From Stenotrophomonas sp. (GTDB lineage Bacteria > Pseudomonadota > Gammaproteobacteria > Xanthomonadales > Xanthomonadaceae), in contig DOKO01000449.1 of NCBI GenBank assembly GCA_003510825.1, forward strand, positions 1,171 through 6,719: a stretch of DNA of 5,549 bases, written 5' to 3'. Below, piece by piece: positions 1-3,829 of the stretch (positions within the stretch are counted from its first letter, which is position 1; every line of letters begins with the position of its first letter). The translations under genes were made by a program, and so were the position numbers. Under the pieces are notes generated by a model. That model saw nothing but the letters and a program-made list of their open reading frames with translations, was not told the DNA's origin and made no database searches.

Positions 1-689
1 CCGACCTGGTCACCGCCCTGCCCTGCTACCGCGACGACGGCGCGCGCGGCGCACGCCTGATGGCGCAGTTCGTCAACAACAATGCGGTGCTGACCTACCT
101 CGGCCTGCTGCCGTGGCTGCCGCCGCTGTCGATCAACGGCATGTGCTACGCGCTGCGCTGCGAACGCCTGCGTGACCTGGGCGGGTTCACCCCGCTGCTG
201 CGGATGCTGGCCGACGATCTGGCCCTGGCCCGTGCGCTGCGCCTGCAGGGGGCGCGCCTGTTCCAGTCCACCGCGCCGGTGGAAGTGCAGACCCACGTGC
301 CGACGCTGCAGCGCTACCGCCAGCAGATGCACCGCTGGATGCTGTTCGCGGTGCTGCTGCTGCGCGATGAATCACCGCGCCTGCGCATGTTGATCGGCGT
401 GCTGCATGGTCTGCCGCCGCTGCTGCTGTGGGCGTTGCTGGCGCTGGCCGTGCTACCGCCGATCGGGCTGCCAGCGCTCGTTGCCGCGCTGGTGCTGGTG
501 CTACGCGCAGGCCTGCTGATACACCTGCAGCGACGCGCCGGCGGCCGCGCCCGGCATCGTCCGCTGGCCTCGCTGCTGGCCGAACTGCTGCAGCCATTGC
601 ACCTGCTGCATGCCGCCTGCGTGAGGCGCATCCGCTGGCGCACCCGGCTGTACCAGGTGCACGCCAATGATGATTTCCAGGGCGGCTGA
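1..689 (+). CDS. GT2/GT21-type membrane glycosyltransferase, C-terminal part (5' end outside window)
   Basis: An open frame enters from the left edge (first full codon at position 3) and gives 228 residues before TGA at 687-689. The visible part matches the C-terminal half of family 2/21 glycosyltransferases such as ceramide glucosyltransferase and HpnI. These transfer a sugar from a nucleotide donor to a lipid at the cytoplasmic face of the inner membrane. Landmarks in visible numbering are LVTALPCYR at 2-10, a likely acceptor-region aspartate pair in LADDLAL (about 69-75, the D3-type motif), and QMHRW at 108-112, a QxxRW motif. Two hydrophobic segments follow at about 130-152 and 154-175, then a third, more amphipathic one at 188-206. 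The basic tail RRIRWRTRLYQV resembles the end of GT21 enzymes. The N-terminal nucleotide-binding half is missing, so donor and acceptor cannot be inferred. It is the first visible gene of a three-gene operon. The family is fairly certain; the substrate is unknown. Confidence 0.8.
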   Translation, partial: DLVTALPCYRDDGARGARLMAQFVNNNAVLTYLGLLPWLPPLSINGMCYALRCERLRDLGGFTPLLRMLADDLALARALRLQGARLFQSTAPVEVQTHVPTLQRYRQQMHRWMLFAVLLLRDESPRLRMLIGVLHGLPPLLLWALLALAVLPPIGLPALVAALVLVLRAGLLIHLQRRAGGRARHRPLASLLAELLQPLHLLHAACVRRIRWRTRLYQVHANDDFQGG

Positions 690-693
690 GCCG

Positions 694-1272
694 ATGCCCA
701 CGGCCGCACCGCAACTGCAACTGGCCTTCCTCACCGGGCAGAGCGATCCGGCGCGCTGTGCGCTGAGCCCGCTCCAGCGCGCATTCGGCGATGCCCTGCT
801 GGCGCCGGGGCGGGTGCTGCATCCCTGCAATTTTCCCTACGACGTCGCCACGCCCGATCACCGGCCCGCAGCACTGCTGGCGGCCAGCTGGCACAACAGC
901 CGCCACTACCTGCGCTCGCGCCGGCCCGGTTTCGCCGCAGCGCACGCGCCGGCACTGGCCCAGCTGCTGCACGCCGCACCGCACACCCTGCTGCTGGTTG
1001 GCAGCTGCGGGCTGGAGCTGCTGGCCAACCTCACCCTGCCTCCGGCCCTGGCGCAGCGATGCAGCGTGCTGGCCTACGGGCCAGTCGCACGCCGCGCACC
1101 TACGGTGGCGCACCTGCAGGTACTGGTTGGCCGTCAGGACTGGATCTCCCGACTGGGCTGGCGCGGCGCGCGGCAGTGGGTCGACAGCGGCCACATGGAT
1201 TATCTGCAGCAGCCGGACGTGCTGGCCATCACCCGGGCACTGGCCGCGCGCCTGCAGCAGGAACACGCATGA
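694..1272 (+). CDS. Small alpha/beta-hydrolase-like protein
   Basis: The gene encodes 192 residues. I chose ATG 694, 4 nt after the upstream stop, because the protein then opens directly into a beta-strand (QLQLAFLTGQSD) as in alpha/beta hydrolases; ATG 667 in the same frame, overlapping the upstream gene, is possible (201 aa). A plausible Ser-Asp-His triad is visible in the right order: S104 in LLVGSCGLELL (nucleophile-elbow-like), D149 in LVGRQDWIS and H167 in DSGHMDYL. The elbow reads VGSCG instead of the usual GxSxG, so the first glycine is replaced by valine. There is no signal peptide or membrane segment, so a cytoplasmic protein is expected. It is short for this fold (usually 250-300 aa), so the lid domain is probably reduced. 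Its place between two glycosyltransferases suggests a thioesterase, esterase or deacylase acting on a lipid intermediate; that role is inference. Confidence 0.68.
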   Translation: MPTAAPQLQLAFLTGQSDPARCALSPLQRAFGDALLAPGRVLHPCNFPYDVATPDHRPAALLAASWHNSRHYLRSRRPGFAAAHAPALAQLLHAAPHTLLLVGSCGLELLANLTLPPALAQRCSVLAYGPVARRAPTVAHLQVLVGRQDWISRLGWRGARQWVDSGHMDYLQQPDVLAITRALAARLQQEHA

Positions 1273-2507
1273 AGATCGAACTGCTCGCCCCGCCCTACAG
1301 CGGCCATCTGCACCCGATCCTCGCCATCGCGCGGCAACTGCAGCCACAGCACGACGTAACCGTGCTGAGCACGCCCGGTGCGCAGGCGGCGATCTCGGCC
1401 AGCGGACTCAACGGTGGCATGCTGCTGTCGGCAGACCAGGAAGCGGCGCTGTGGCAGATCGCCAACCCGCCCAAGCCGGTCAAGGCCAATCCACTGCGCC
1501 TGCACGCGCAGCTGACCCAGGCGCTGCGGCTGATGGAACAGATGCGGGAATCGCTGCAGCAGCGCTGGCAGCACGCACGCCCGGATCTGGCCATCGTCGA
1601 TTTCACCCTGCCCCCGGCCGGATTGCTGGCCGCCGAGCTCGGCATCCGCTGGTGGACCAGCCTGCCCTCGCCCTGCGTGTTGGACTGCGTGGACGGCCCG
1701 CCACCGTATCTGGGCGGCCAGCGCCCGGCGCGCACGGGCTGGCAGGCGCTGCAGCATGCCGGTGGCCGCCAGCTGACCCGGCTGTTCAAGCGCGGGGTGC
1801 ACGCGTGGCAGCGCTCGGCGATGCAGCGGCTGGGCGTGCCGTCGATCTATCGCGCCGATGGCAGCGAGCGCGTGTATTCCGATGAATGCATCCTCGCCCT
1901 GGGCGTGCCGGAGCTGGAATTCCCGCGCACCTGGCCACGCGCGCTGCAGTTCATCGGGCCGATGCTGCATACACCGCCCAGCACGCACGCAGCACCGCCG
2001 TTCGTGGATGGCGCGCGGCATCTGCTGGTCACCGCCGGCACCCACCAGGACTGGATCAAGCCGCGCCTGGCCGAGGCGGCGGCGACGCTGGCGGCGCTGC
2101 ACCCGCAGTGGCAGATCCACGTCAGCGACGGCCACCAGCATGAAACAAGCGATGCATTGCAGCCGCTGCCGAACCTGCACCGGCTGCCGTTCGTCGATTA
2201 CGCGCGCCACCTGCACCGCTATGACCGGGTGCTGCACCACGGTGGCGCCGGCGTGATGTACCACGCGCTGCGCGCCGGCGTGCCATCGCTGGTCCATCCA
2301 CTGGATTACGACCAGTTCGACCATGCCGCGAGACTGCAGGAAGCAGGCGCAGGTCTGTGGCTGCGCGATCTGGACCAGCTGCCGGCGCTGTTCGCACGTG
2401 CGCTGCAGGCCGATGCGTTCCCGGGGCTGGCCGCGCTGCAGGCATCGGTGCAGCGGCATATGGCCATCGAGTCGGTGCTGGACCGCGCCGCATCGCTCGA
2501 GCGGTAG
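1269..2507 (+). CDS. GT1 family glycosyltransferase (UGT/MGT type)
   Basis: The gene encodes 412 residues, about the normal length for bacterial GT1 enzymes (GT-B fold), which transfer sugar from a UDP- or dTDP-sugar to a small lipophilic acceptor. The ATG at 1269 overlaps the hydrolase stop (ATGA), has AGGAA at 1259-1263 as ribosome site, and places the family's N-terminal motif APPYSGHLHPILAIA at residues 7-21; H13 is the likely catalytic base. The C-terminal half holds LLVTAGTHQDW (252-262), then LHHGGAGVMYHAL (322-334) and GVPSLVHPLDYDQFDHA (337-353). These are the UGT/MGT donor-binding signature, with the D348-Q349 pair expected to contact the sugar. No membrane helix is seen. Known relatives include RhlB-like, CrtX-like and macrolide glycosyltransferases, and the sequence does not decide among them. 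Translational coupling to the hydrolase implies a shared pathway. The stop codon TAG lies inside a GTAG palindrome. Confidence 0.85.
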   Translation: MKIELLAPPYSGHLHPILAIARQLQPQHDVTVLSTPGAQAAISASGLNGGMLLSADQEAALWQIANPPKPVKANPLRLHAQLTQALRLMEQMRESLQQRWQHARPDLAIVDFTLPPAGLLAAELGIRWWTSLPSPCVLDCVDGPPPYLGGQRPARTGWQALQHAGGRQLTRLFKRGVHAWQRSAMQRLGVPSIYRADGSERVYSDECILALGVPELEFPRTWPRALQFIGPMLHTPPSTHAAPPFVDGARHLLVTAGTHQDWIKPRLAEAAATLAALHPQWQIHVSDGHQHETSDALQPLPNLHRLPFVDYARHLHRYDRVLHHGGAGVMYHALRAGVPSLVHPLDYDQFDHAARLQEAGAGLWLRDLDQLPALFARALQADAFPGLAALQASVQRHMAIESVLDRAASLER

Positions 2508-2526
2508 CGCCGGGCCACGCCCGGCG
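2504..2526 (+). repeat. GTAG-headed REP-like palindrome (SMAG type)
   Basis: GTAG (2504-2507) is followed by a perfect 8-bp inverted repeat, CGCCGGGC (2508-2515) and GCCCGGCG (2519-2526), with loop CAC. This is the layout of the GTAG-class REP elements of Stenotrophomonas, which are thought to be mobilised by RAYT transposases. The TAG of the head is also the stop codon of the upstream glycosyltransferase gene. A second GTAG overlaps the right end (2526-2529) but has no hairpin of its own. There is no T-run after the stem, so it is a poor rho-independent terminator, although the hairpin may stabilise the mRNA 3' end. Family membership rests on pattern only. Confidence 0.65.
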
Positions 2527-2539
2527 TAGATCGACCCCG

Positions 2540-2577
2540 AAAAAGCAAAATGCCCGCAGGTCCAGGACCGACGGGCA
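2540..2577 (-). terminator. Rho-independent terminator of the hupB/tRNA transcription unit
   Basis: Read on the minus strand, ATGCCCG (2577-2571) pairs with CGGGCAT (2556-2550). A further 3-bp inner stem (GGT with ACC) lies beyond a 2x2 internal loop. The stem is followed by TTTTGCTTTTT, a strong interrupted U-tract. It lies 25 nt past the 3' end of the last tRNA-Asp gene, so it is well placed to end the tRNA transcript. On the plus strand the stem is followed only by CTTCGTTG, so termination of the converging glycosyltransferase operon here would be weak. Confidence 0.85.
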
Positions 2578-2602
2578 TCTTCGTTGACACTTCAAACTCT
2601 GC

Positions 2603-2679
2603 TGGCGGAGCGGACGGGACTCGAACCCGCGACCTCCGGCGTGACAGGCCAGCATTCTAACCAGCTGAACTACCGCTCC
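2603..2679 (-). tRNA. tRNA-Asp (GTC), copy 5 in transcription order
   Basis: This 77-nt gene folds as a full cloverleaf: acceptor GGAGCGG/CCGCTCC, anticodon stem CTGGC/GCCGG with one G-U pair, T-stem GCGGG/CCCGT, discriminator G73, and CCA encoded in the DNA. The anticodon GTC lies at 2645-2643, in loop CTGTCAC. It reads GAC and GAU codons. It is the last copy in the array and is followed after 25 nt by a strong terminator. Confidence 0.98.
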
Positions 2680-2708
2680 ACATGGGCAGAACTTGTTGGG
2701 ATCCGGGA

Positions 2709-2785
2709 TGGCGGAGCGGACGGGACTCGAACCCGCGACCTCCGGCGTGACAGGCCAGCATTCTAACCAGCTGAACTACCGCTCC
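2709..2785 (-). tRNA. tRNA-Asp (GTC), copy 4 in transcription order
   Basis: The sequence is identical to the other four copies, including the encoded CCA and all cloverleaf stems. The anticodon GTC is at 2751-2749. It is separated from the next copy by 29 nt without a recognisable promoter or terminator, so the two are almost certainly cut from one precursor. Confidence 0.98.
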
Positions 2786-2816
2786 ACAGCACTTCCAGAT
2801 ACCCCTGCTTGCAACT

Positions 2817-2893
2817 TGGCGGAGCGGACGGGACTCGAACCCGCGACCTCCGGCGTGACAGGCCAGCATTCTAACCAGCTGAACTACCGCTCC
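2817..2893 (-). tRNA. tRNA-Asp (GTC), copy 3 in transcription order
   Basis: This is an exact 77-nt copy with encoded CCA; the anticodon GTC is at 2859-2857. Its 5' end lies 2 nt from a small perfect hairpin (GTTTGC/GCAAAC, 2896-2908), which could affect RNase P processing of the leader. It is followed after 31 nt by copy 4. Confidence 0.98.
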
Positions 2894-2895
2894 AC

Positions 2896-2935
2896 GTTTG
2901 CTGCAAACCTTTCTGTCTCCCCCGGCCGAGGCCGG
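2896..2935 (-). other. Two small hairpins in the leader of tRNA-Asp copy 3
   Basis: Within the 81-nt spacer are two perfect inverted repeats. CCGGCC/GGCCGG occupies 2922-2935 with a 2-nt centre (realistically a 5-bp stem with a CTCG loop). GTTTGC/GCAAAC occupies 2896-2908 around one base. Neither is followed by a T-run on the minus strand. They may be processing or insulation structures, or chance in GC-rich DNA. Confidence 0.4.
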
Positions 2936-2937
2936 TT

Positions 2938-2968
2938 GAAACAAGGCGCCCGGTTGCCCGGAAGCCTT
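2938..2968 (-). terminator. Weak terminator-like hairpin between tRNA-Asp copies 2 and 3
   Basis: On the minus strand AAGGC (2968-2964) pairs with GCCTT (2947-2943). Beyond an internal loop, CCGG pairs with CCGG around a GCAA tetraloop of GNRA type. The stem is followed by GTTTC, a short and impure U-tract. Its place just after the 3' end of copy 2 matches the better terminator after copy 1, but termination here is likely partial at most. Confidence 0.42.
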
Positions 2969-2974
2969 TGAAAC

Positions 2975-3051
2975 TGGCGGAGCGGACGGGACTCGAACCC
3001 GCGACCTCCGGCGTGACAGGCCAGCATTCTAACCAGCTGAACTACCGCTCC
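2975..3051 (-). tRNA. tRNA-Asp (GTC), copy 2 in transcription order
   Basis: This is an exact 77-nt copy with encoded CCA; the anticodon GTC is at 3017-3015. It sits between two spacers of about 80 nt that both contain hairpins, so it may be expressed at a different level from copies on either side. I see no convincing sigma70 promoter in the upstream spacer, so expression probably depends on read-through. Confidence 0.98.
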
Positions 3052-3087
3052 AGTTGTGTTGCTGTTTTCCCGCGGGGCGAACCCTTG

Positions 3088-3118
3088 AAGAAAACAAAGC
3101 CCCCAGTCGCCCGGGGGC
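3088..3118 (-). terminator. Rho-independent terminator inside the tRNA array, after tRNA-Asp copy 1
   Basis: On the minus strand GCCCCC (3118-3113) pairs with GGGGGC (3104-3099) across an 8-nt loop. It is followed by TTTGTTTTCTT (3098-3088), a good U-tract. It starts 12 nt beyond the encoded CCA of the first tRNA-Asp. By the usual hairpin-plus-U-tract criterion it is as convincing as the terminator at the end of the array, although four more tRNA genes lie downstream. Confidence 0.75.
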
Positions 3119-3130
3119 CTCGCGTCAAAG

Positions 3131-3207
3131 TGGCGGAGCGGACGGGACTCGAACCCGCGACCTCCGGCGTGACAGGCCAGCATTCTAACCAGCTGAACTA
3201 CCGCTCC
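3131..3207 (-). tRNA. tRNA-Asp (GTC), copy 1 in transcription order
   Basis: This is an exact 77-nt copy with encoded CCA; the anticodon GTC is at 3173-3171. It lies 26 nt after tRNA-Val and is followed by a rho-independent terminator. hupB, tRNA-Val and this copy could therefore form a complete transcription unit by themselves. Confidence 0.98.
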
Positions 3208-3233
3208 ACACTTGAACTTTTACTGCGGTGCTG

Positions 3234-3308
3234 TGGTGGGTGCTGAGGGTTTCGAACCCCCGACCCTCTCCGTGTAAAGGAGACGCTCTACCGCTGAGCT
3301 AAGCACCC
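3234..3308 (-). tRNA. tRNA-Val (TAC)
   Basis: This 75-nt gene includes an encoded CCA. The acceptor is GGGTGCT/AGCACCC with discriminator A, the D-stem GCTC/GAGC, the anticodon stem TCTCC/GGAGA, and the T-stem GGGGG/CCCTC with one G-U pair. The anticodon TAC is at 3276-3274, in loop TTTACAC. It reads GUA and GUG, and with the usual U34 modification also GUU. The 5' end lies 11 nt after the hupB stop, with no room for a terminator and no promoter I can recognise at the end of hupB, so co-transcription with hupB is likely. Confidence 0.97.
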
Positions 3309-3319
3309 CAGCGAGCCGC

Positions 3320-3592
3320 TTAGTTTACAGCATCCTTCAGGGCCTTACCAGCCTTGAACGACGGATTCTTCGAAGCAGCGATCTTGATGGTGTCGCCGGT
3401 CTTCGGGTTGCGGCCGGTGCGGGCAGCACGGTCGCGGACCTGGAAGGTACCGAAGCCAACCAGGGTGACCGCATCGCCGTCCTTCAGCGCCTTGGTGACG
3501 GCAGCAACGACGGCATCGACAGCGCGGCTGGACTCGGCCTTGGTCAGGTCGGCGGCTTCAGCAACGGCATCGATCAATTCGGTCTTGTTCAT
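3320..3592 (-). CDS. hupB: DNA-binding protein HU-beta
   Basis: The gene encodes 90 residues, the usual length for HU, a small nucleoid protein that binds and bends DNA as a dimer. After MNKTELIDAVAEAADL come the helical dimerisation region (1-40) and the family signature GFGTF at 46-50. The DNA-binding beta-arm follows with R53, R55, R58 and R61, and RNPKTG at 61-66, where P63 is the intercalating proline. The protein ends in KALKDAVN. ATG at 3592-3590 is chosen because it gives the standard N-terminus and has AAAGGAG (3608-3602) 9 nt upstream. The frame stays open further upstream to a GTG at 3715, but that part (SFHMAAVRASRAV) is unlike HU. It follows lon, as in many proteobacteria, and is followed by tRNA-Val after 11 nt. 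It has its own promoter in the gap after lon. Confidence 0.97.
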   Translation of the reverse strand: MNKTELIDAVAEAADLTKAESSRAVDAVVAAVTKALKDGDAVTLVGFGTFQVRDRAARTGRNPKTGDTIKIAASKNPSFKAGKALKDAVN

Positions 3593-3601
3593 TCTGTACA
3601 A

Positions 3602-3608
3602 CTCCTTT
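3602..3608 (-). promoter_or_regulatory. Ribosome binding site of hupB
   Basis: AAAGGAG on the minus strand lies 9 nt before the ATG. It is a near-perfect Shine-Dalgarno sequence, fits a very highly expressed protein, and fixes the start codon against the in-frame upstream GTG at 3715. Confidence 0.85.
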
Positions 3609-3692
3609 GGCGGTGGGTTCCGCTTATTCGACAGGGAAGCAACCGCACGCGATGCGCGCACGGCCGCCATGTGGAAACTGTTCGCCGAATTC

Positions 3693-3716
3693 AGTGATCG
3701 CCAGACTGCGATCACT
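3693..3716 (-). promoter_or_regulatory. Perfect inverted repeat in the hupB leader (possible operator or 5'-UTR hairpin)
   Basis: AGTGATCGC (3693-3701) and GCGATCACT (3708-3716) form a perfect 9-bp dyad around 6 nt. It begins roughly 10 nt downstream of the transcription start predicted from the -10 box. There is no T-run after it on the minus strand (GAATTCGG follows), so it is not a standard terminator. It could bind a dimeric regulator or form a stabilising hairpin at the 5' end of the hupB mRNA. The function is inference. Confidence 0.5.
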
Positions 3717-3733
3717 CATTCGCGGGTGCTGCT

Positions 3734-3762
3734 TTTATACCAGCGCCCCTACCCCCACGCAA
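3734..3762 (-). promoter_or_regulatory. Predicted sigma70 promoter of hupB
   Basis: On the minus strand, TTGCGT (3762-3757) and TATAAA (3739-3734) are separated by 17 bp. The -10 box matches the consensus at 5 of 6 positions and the -35 box at 3 of 6, with ideal spacing. TATAAA stands out in an otherwise GC-rich gap. The predicted start near 3727 gives a 5' leader of about 135 nt. In E. coli hupB is likewise transcribed from its own promoters in the lon-hupB gap. Confidence 0.65.
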
Positions 3763-3804
3763 GGTGGAAAGCCAGCAACGACGCGGGTTTCAGGCATTTC
3801 GACA

Positions 3805-3829
3805 GCGCGCGTCAATGCTTGACGCGCGC
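3805..3829 (-). other. Perfect 11-bp hairpin spanning the lon stop codon
   Basis: GCGCGCGTCAA (3805-3815) and TTGACGCGCGC (3819-3829) form a perfect 11-bp inverted repeat with a 3-nt loop. The last lon codons and the TGA stop (3814-3812) lie within it. On the minus strand it is followed by TGTCGAAA, without a U-tract, so it is not a canonical rho-independent terminator. Possible roles are mRNA 3'-end protection, a pause site, or partial insulation of hupB from lon. Confidence 0.6.

Larger units (their letters stand above)
2603..3207 (-). repeat. Tandem array of five identical tRNA-Asp genes
   Basis: The same 77-bp sequence occurs five times in one orientation, with no base difference among copies. 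In transcription order the spacers are 79, 81, 31 and 29 nt and do not resemble each other. Identity confined to the mature tRNA suggests either selection plus gene conversion or repeated duplication followed by spacer turnover. The two long spacers hold hairpins with terminator character; the two short ones hold nothing I recognise. Confidence 0.95.

Noticed and set aside
187..1347. Long minus-strand open frame (386 codons) opposite the glycosyltransferase operon.
   Set aside because: Alanine/arginine-rich shadow frame typical of GC-rich coding DNA. It lies opposite three genes with clear family motifs and shows no motif of its own.
1200..2459. Minus-strand open frame of 419 codons antisense to the GT1 gene.
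   Set aside because: The plus strand has the full GT1 signature. The antisense frame has low-complexity composition and no recognisable domain.
3052..3130. Possible promoter for the downstream tRNA-Asp copies, with TTGACG near 3128.
   Set aside because: There is no acceptable -10 box at 16-18 bp; the region at that distance is the GC-rich terminator stem.
2603..3207. CRISPR-like regular repeats.
   Set aside because: The 77-bp repeats fold as tRNA cloverleafs with anticodon and CCA, and the spacers vary from 29 to 81 nt.
2584..3246. Repeated short open frames on both strands (for example AERTGLEPATSGVTGQH and MLACHAGGRGFESRPLR repeats), which could look like a repeat-peptide family.
   Set aside because: They are translations of the tRNA-Asp genes themselves; this is a well-known false annotation caused by tRNA sequences.
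3593..3715. N-terminal extension of HU from an in-frame GTG at 3715.
   Set aside because: It would add 41 residues unlike any HU, while ATG 3592 has an excellent ribosome site and gives the standard 90-aa protein.
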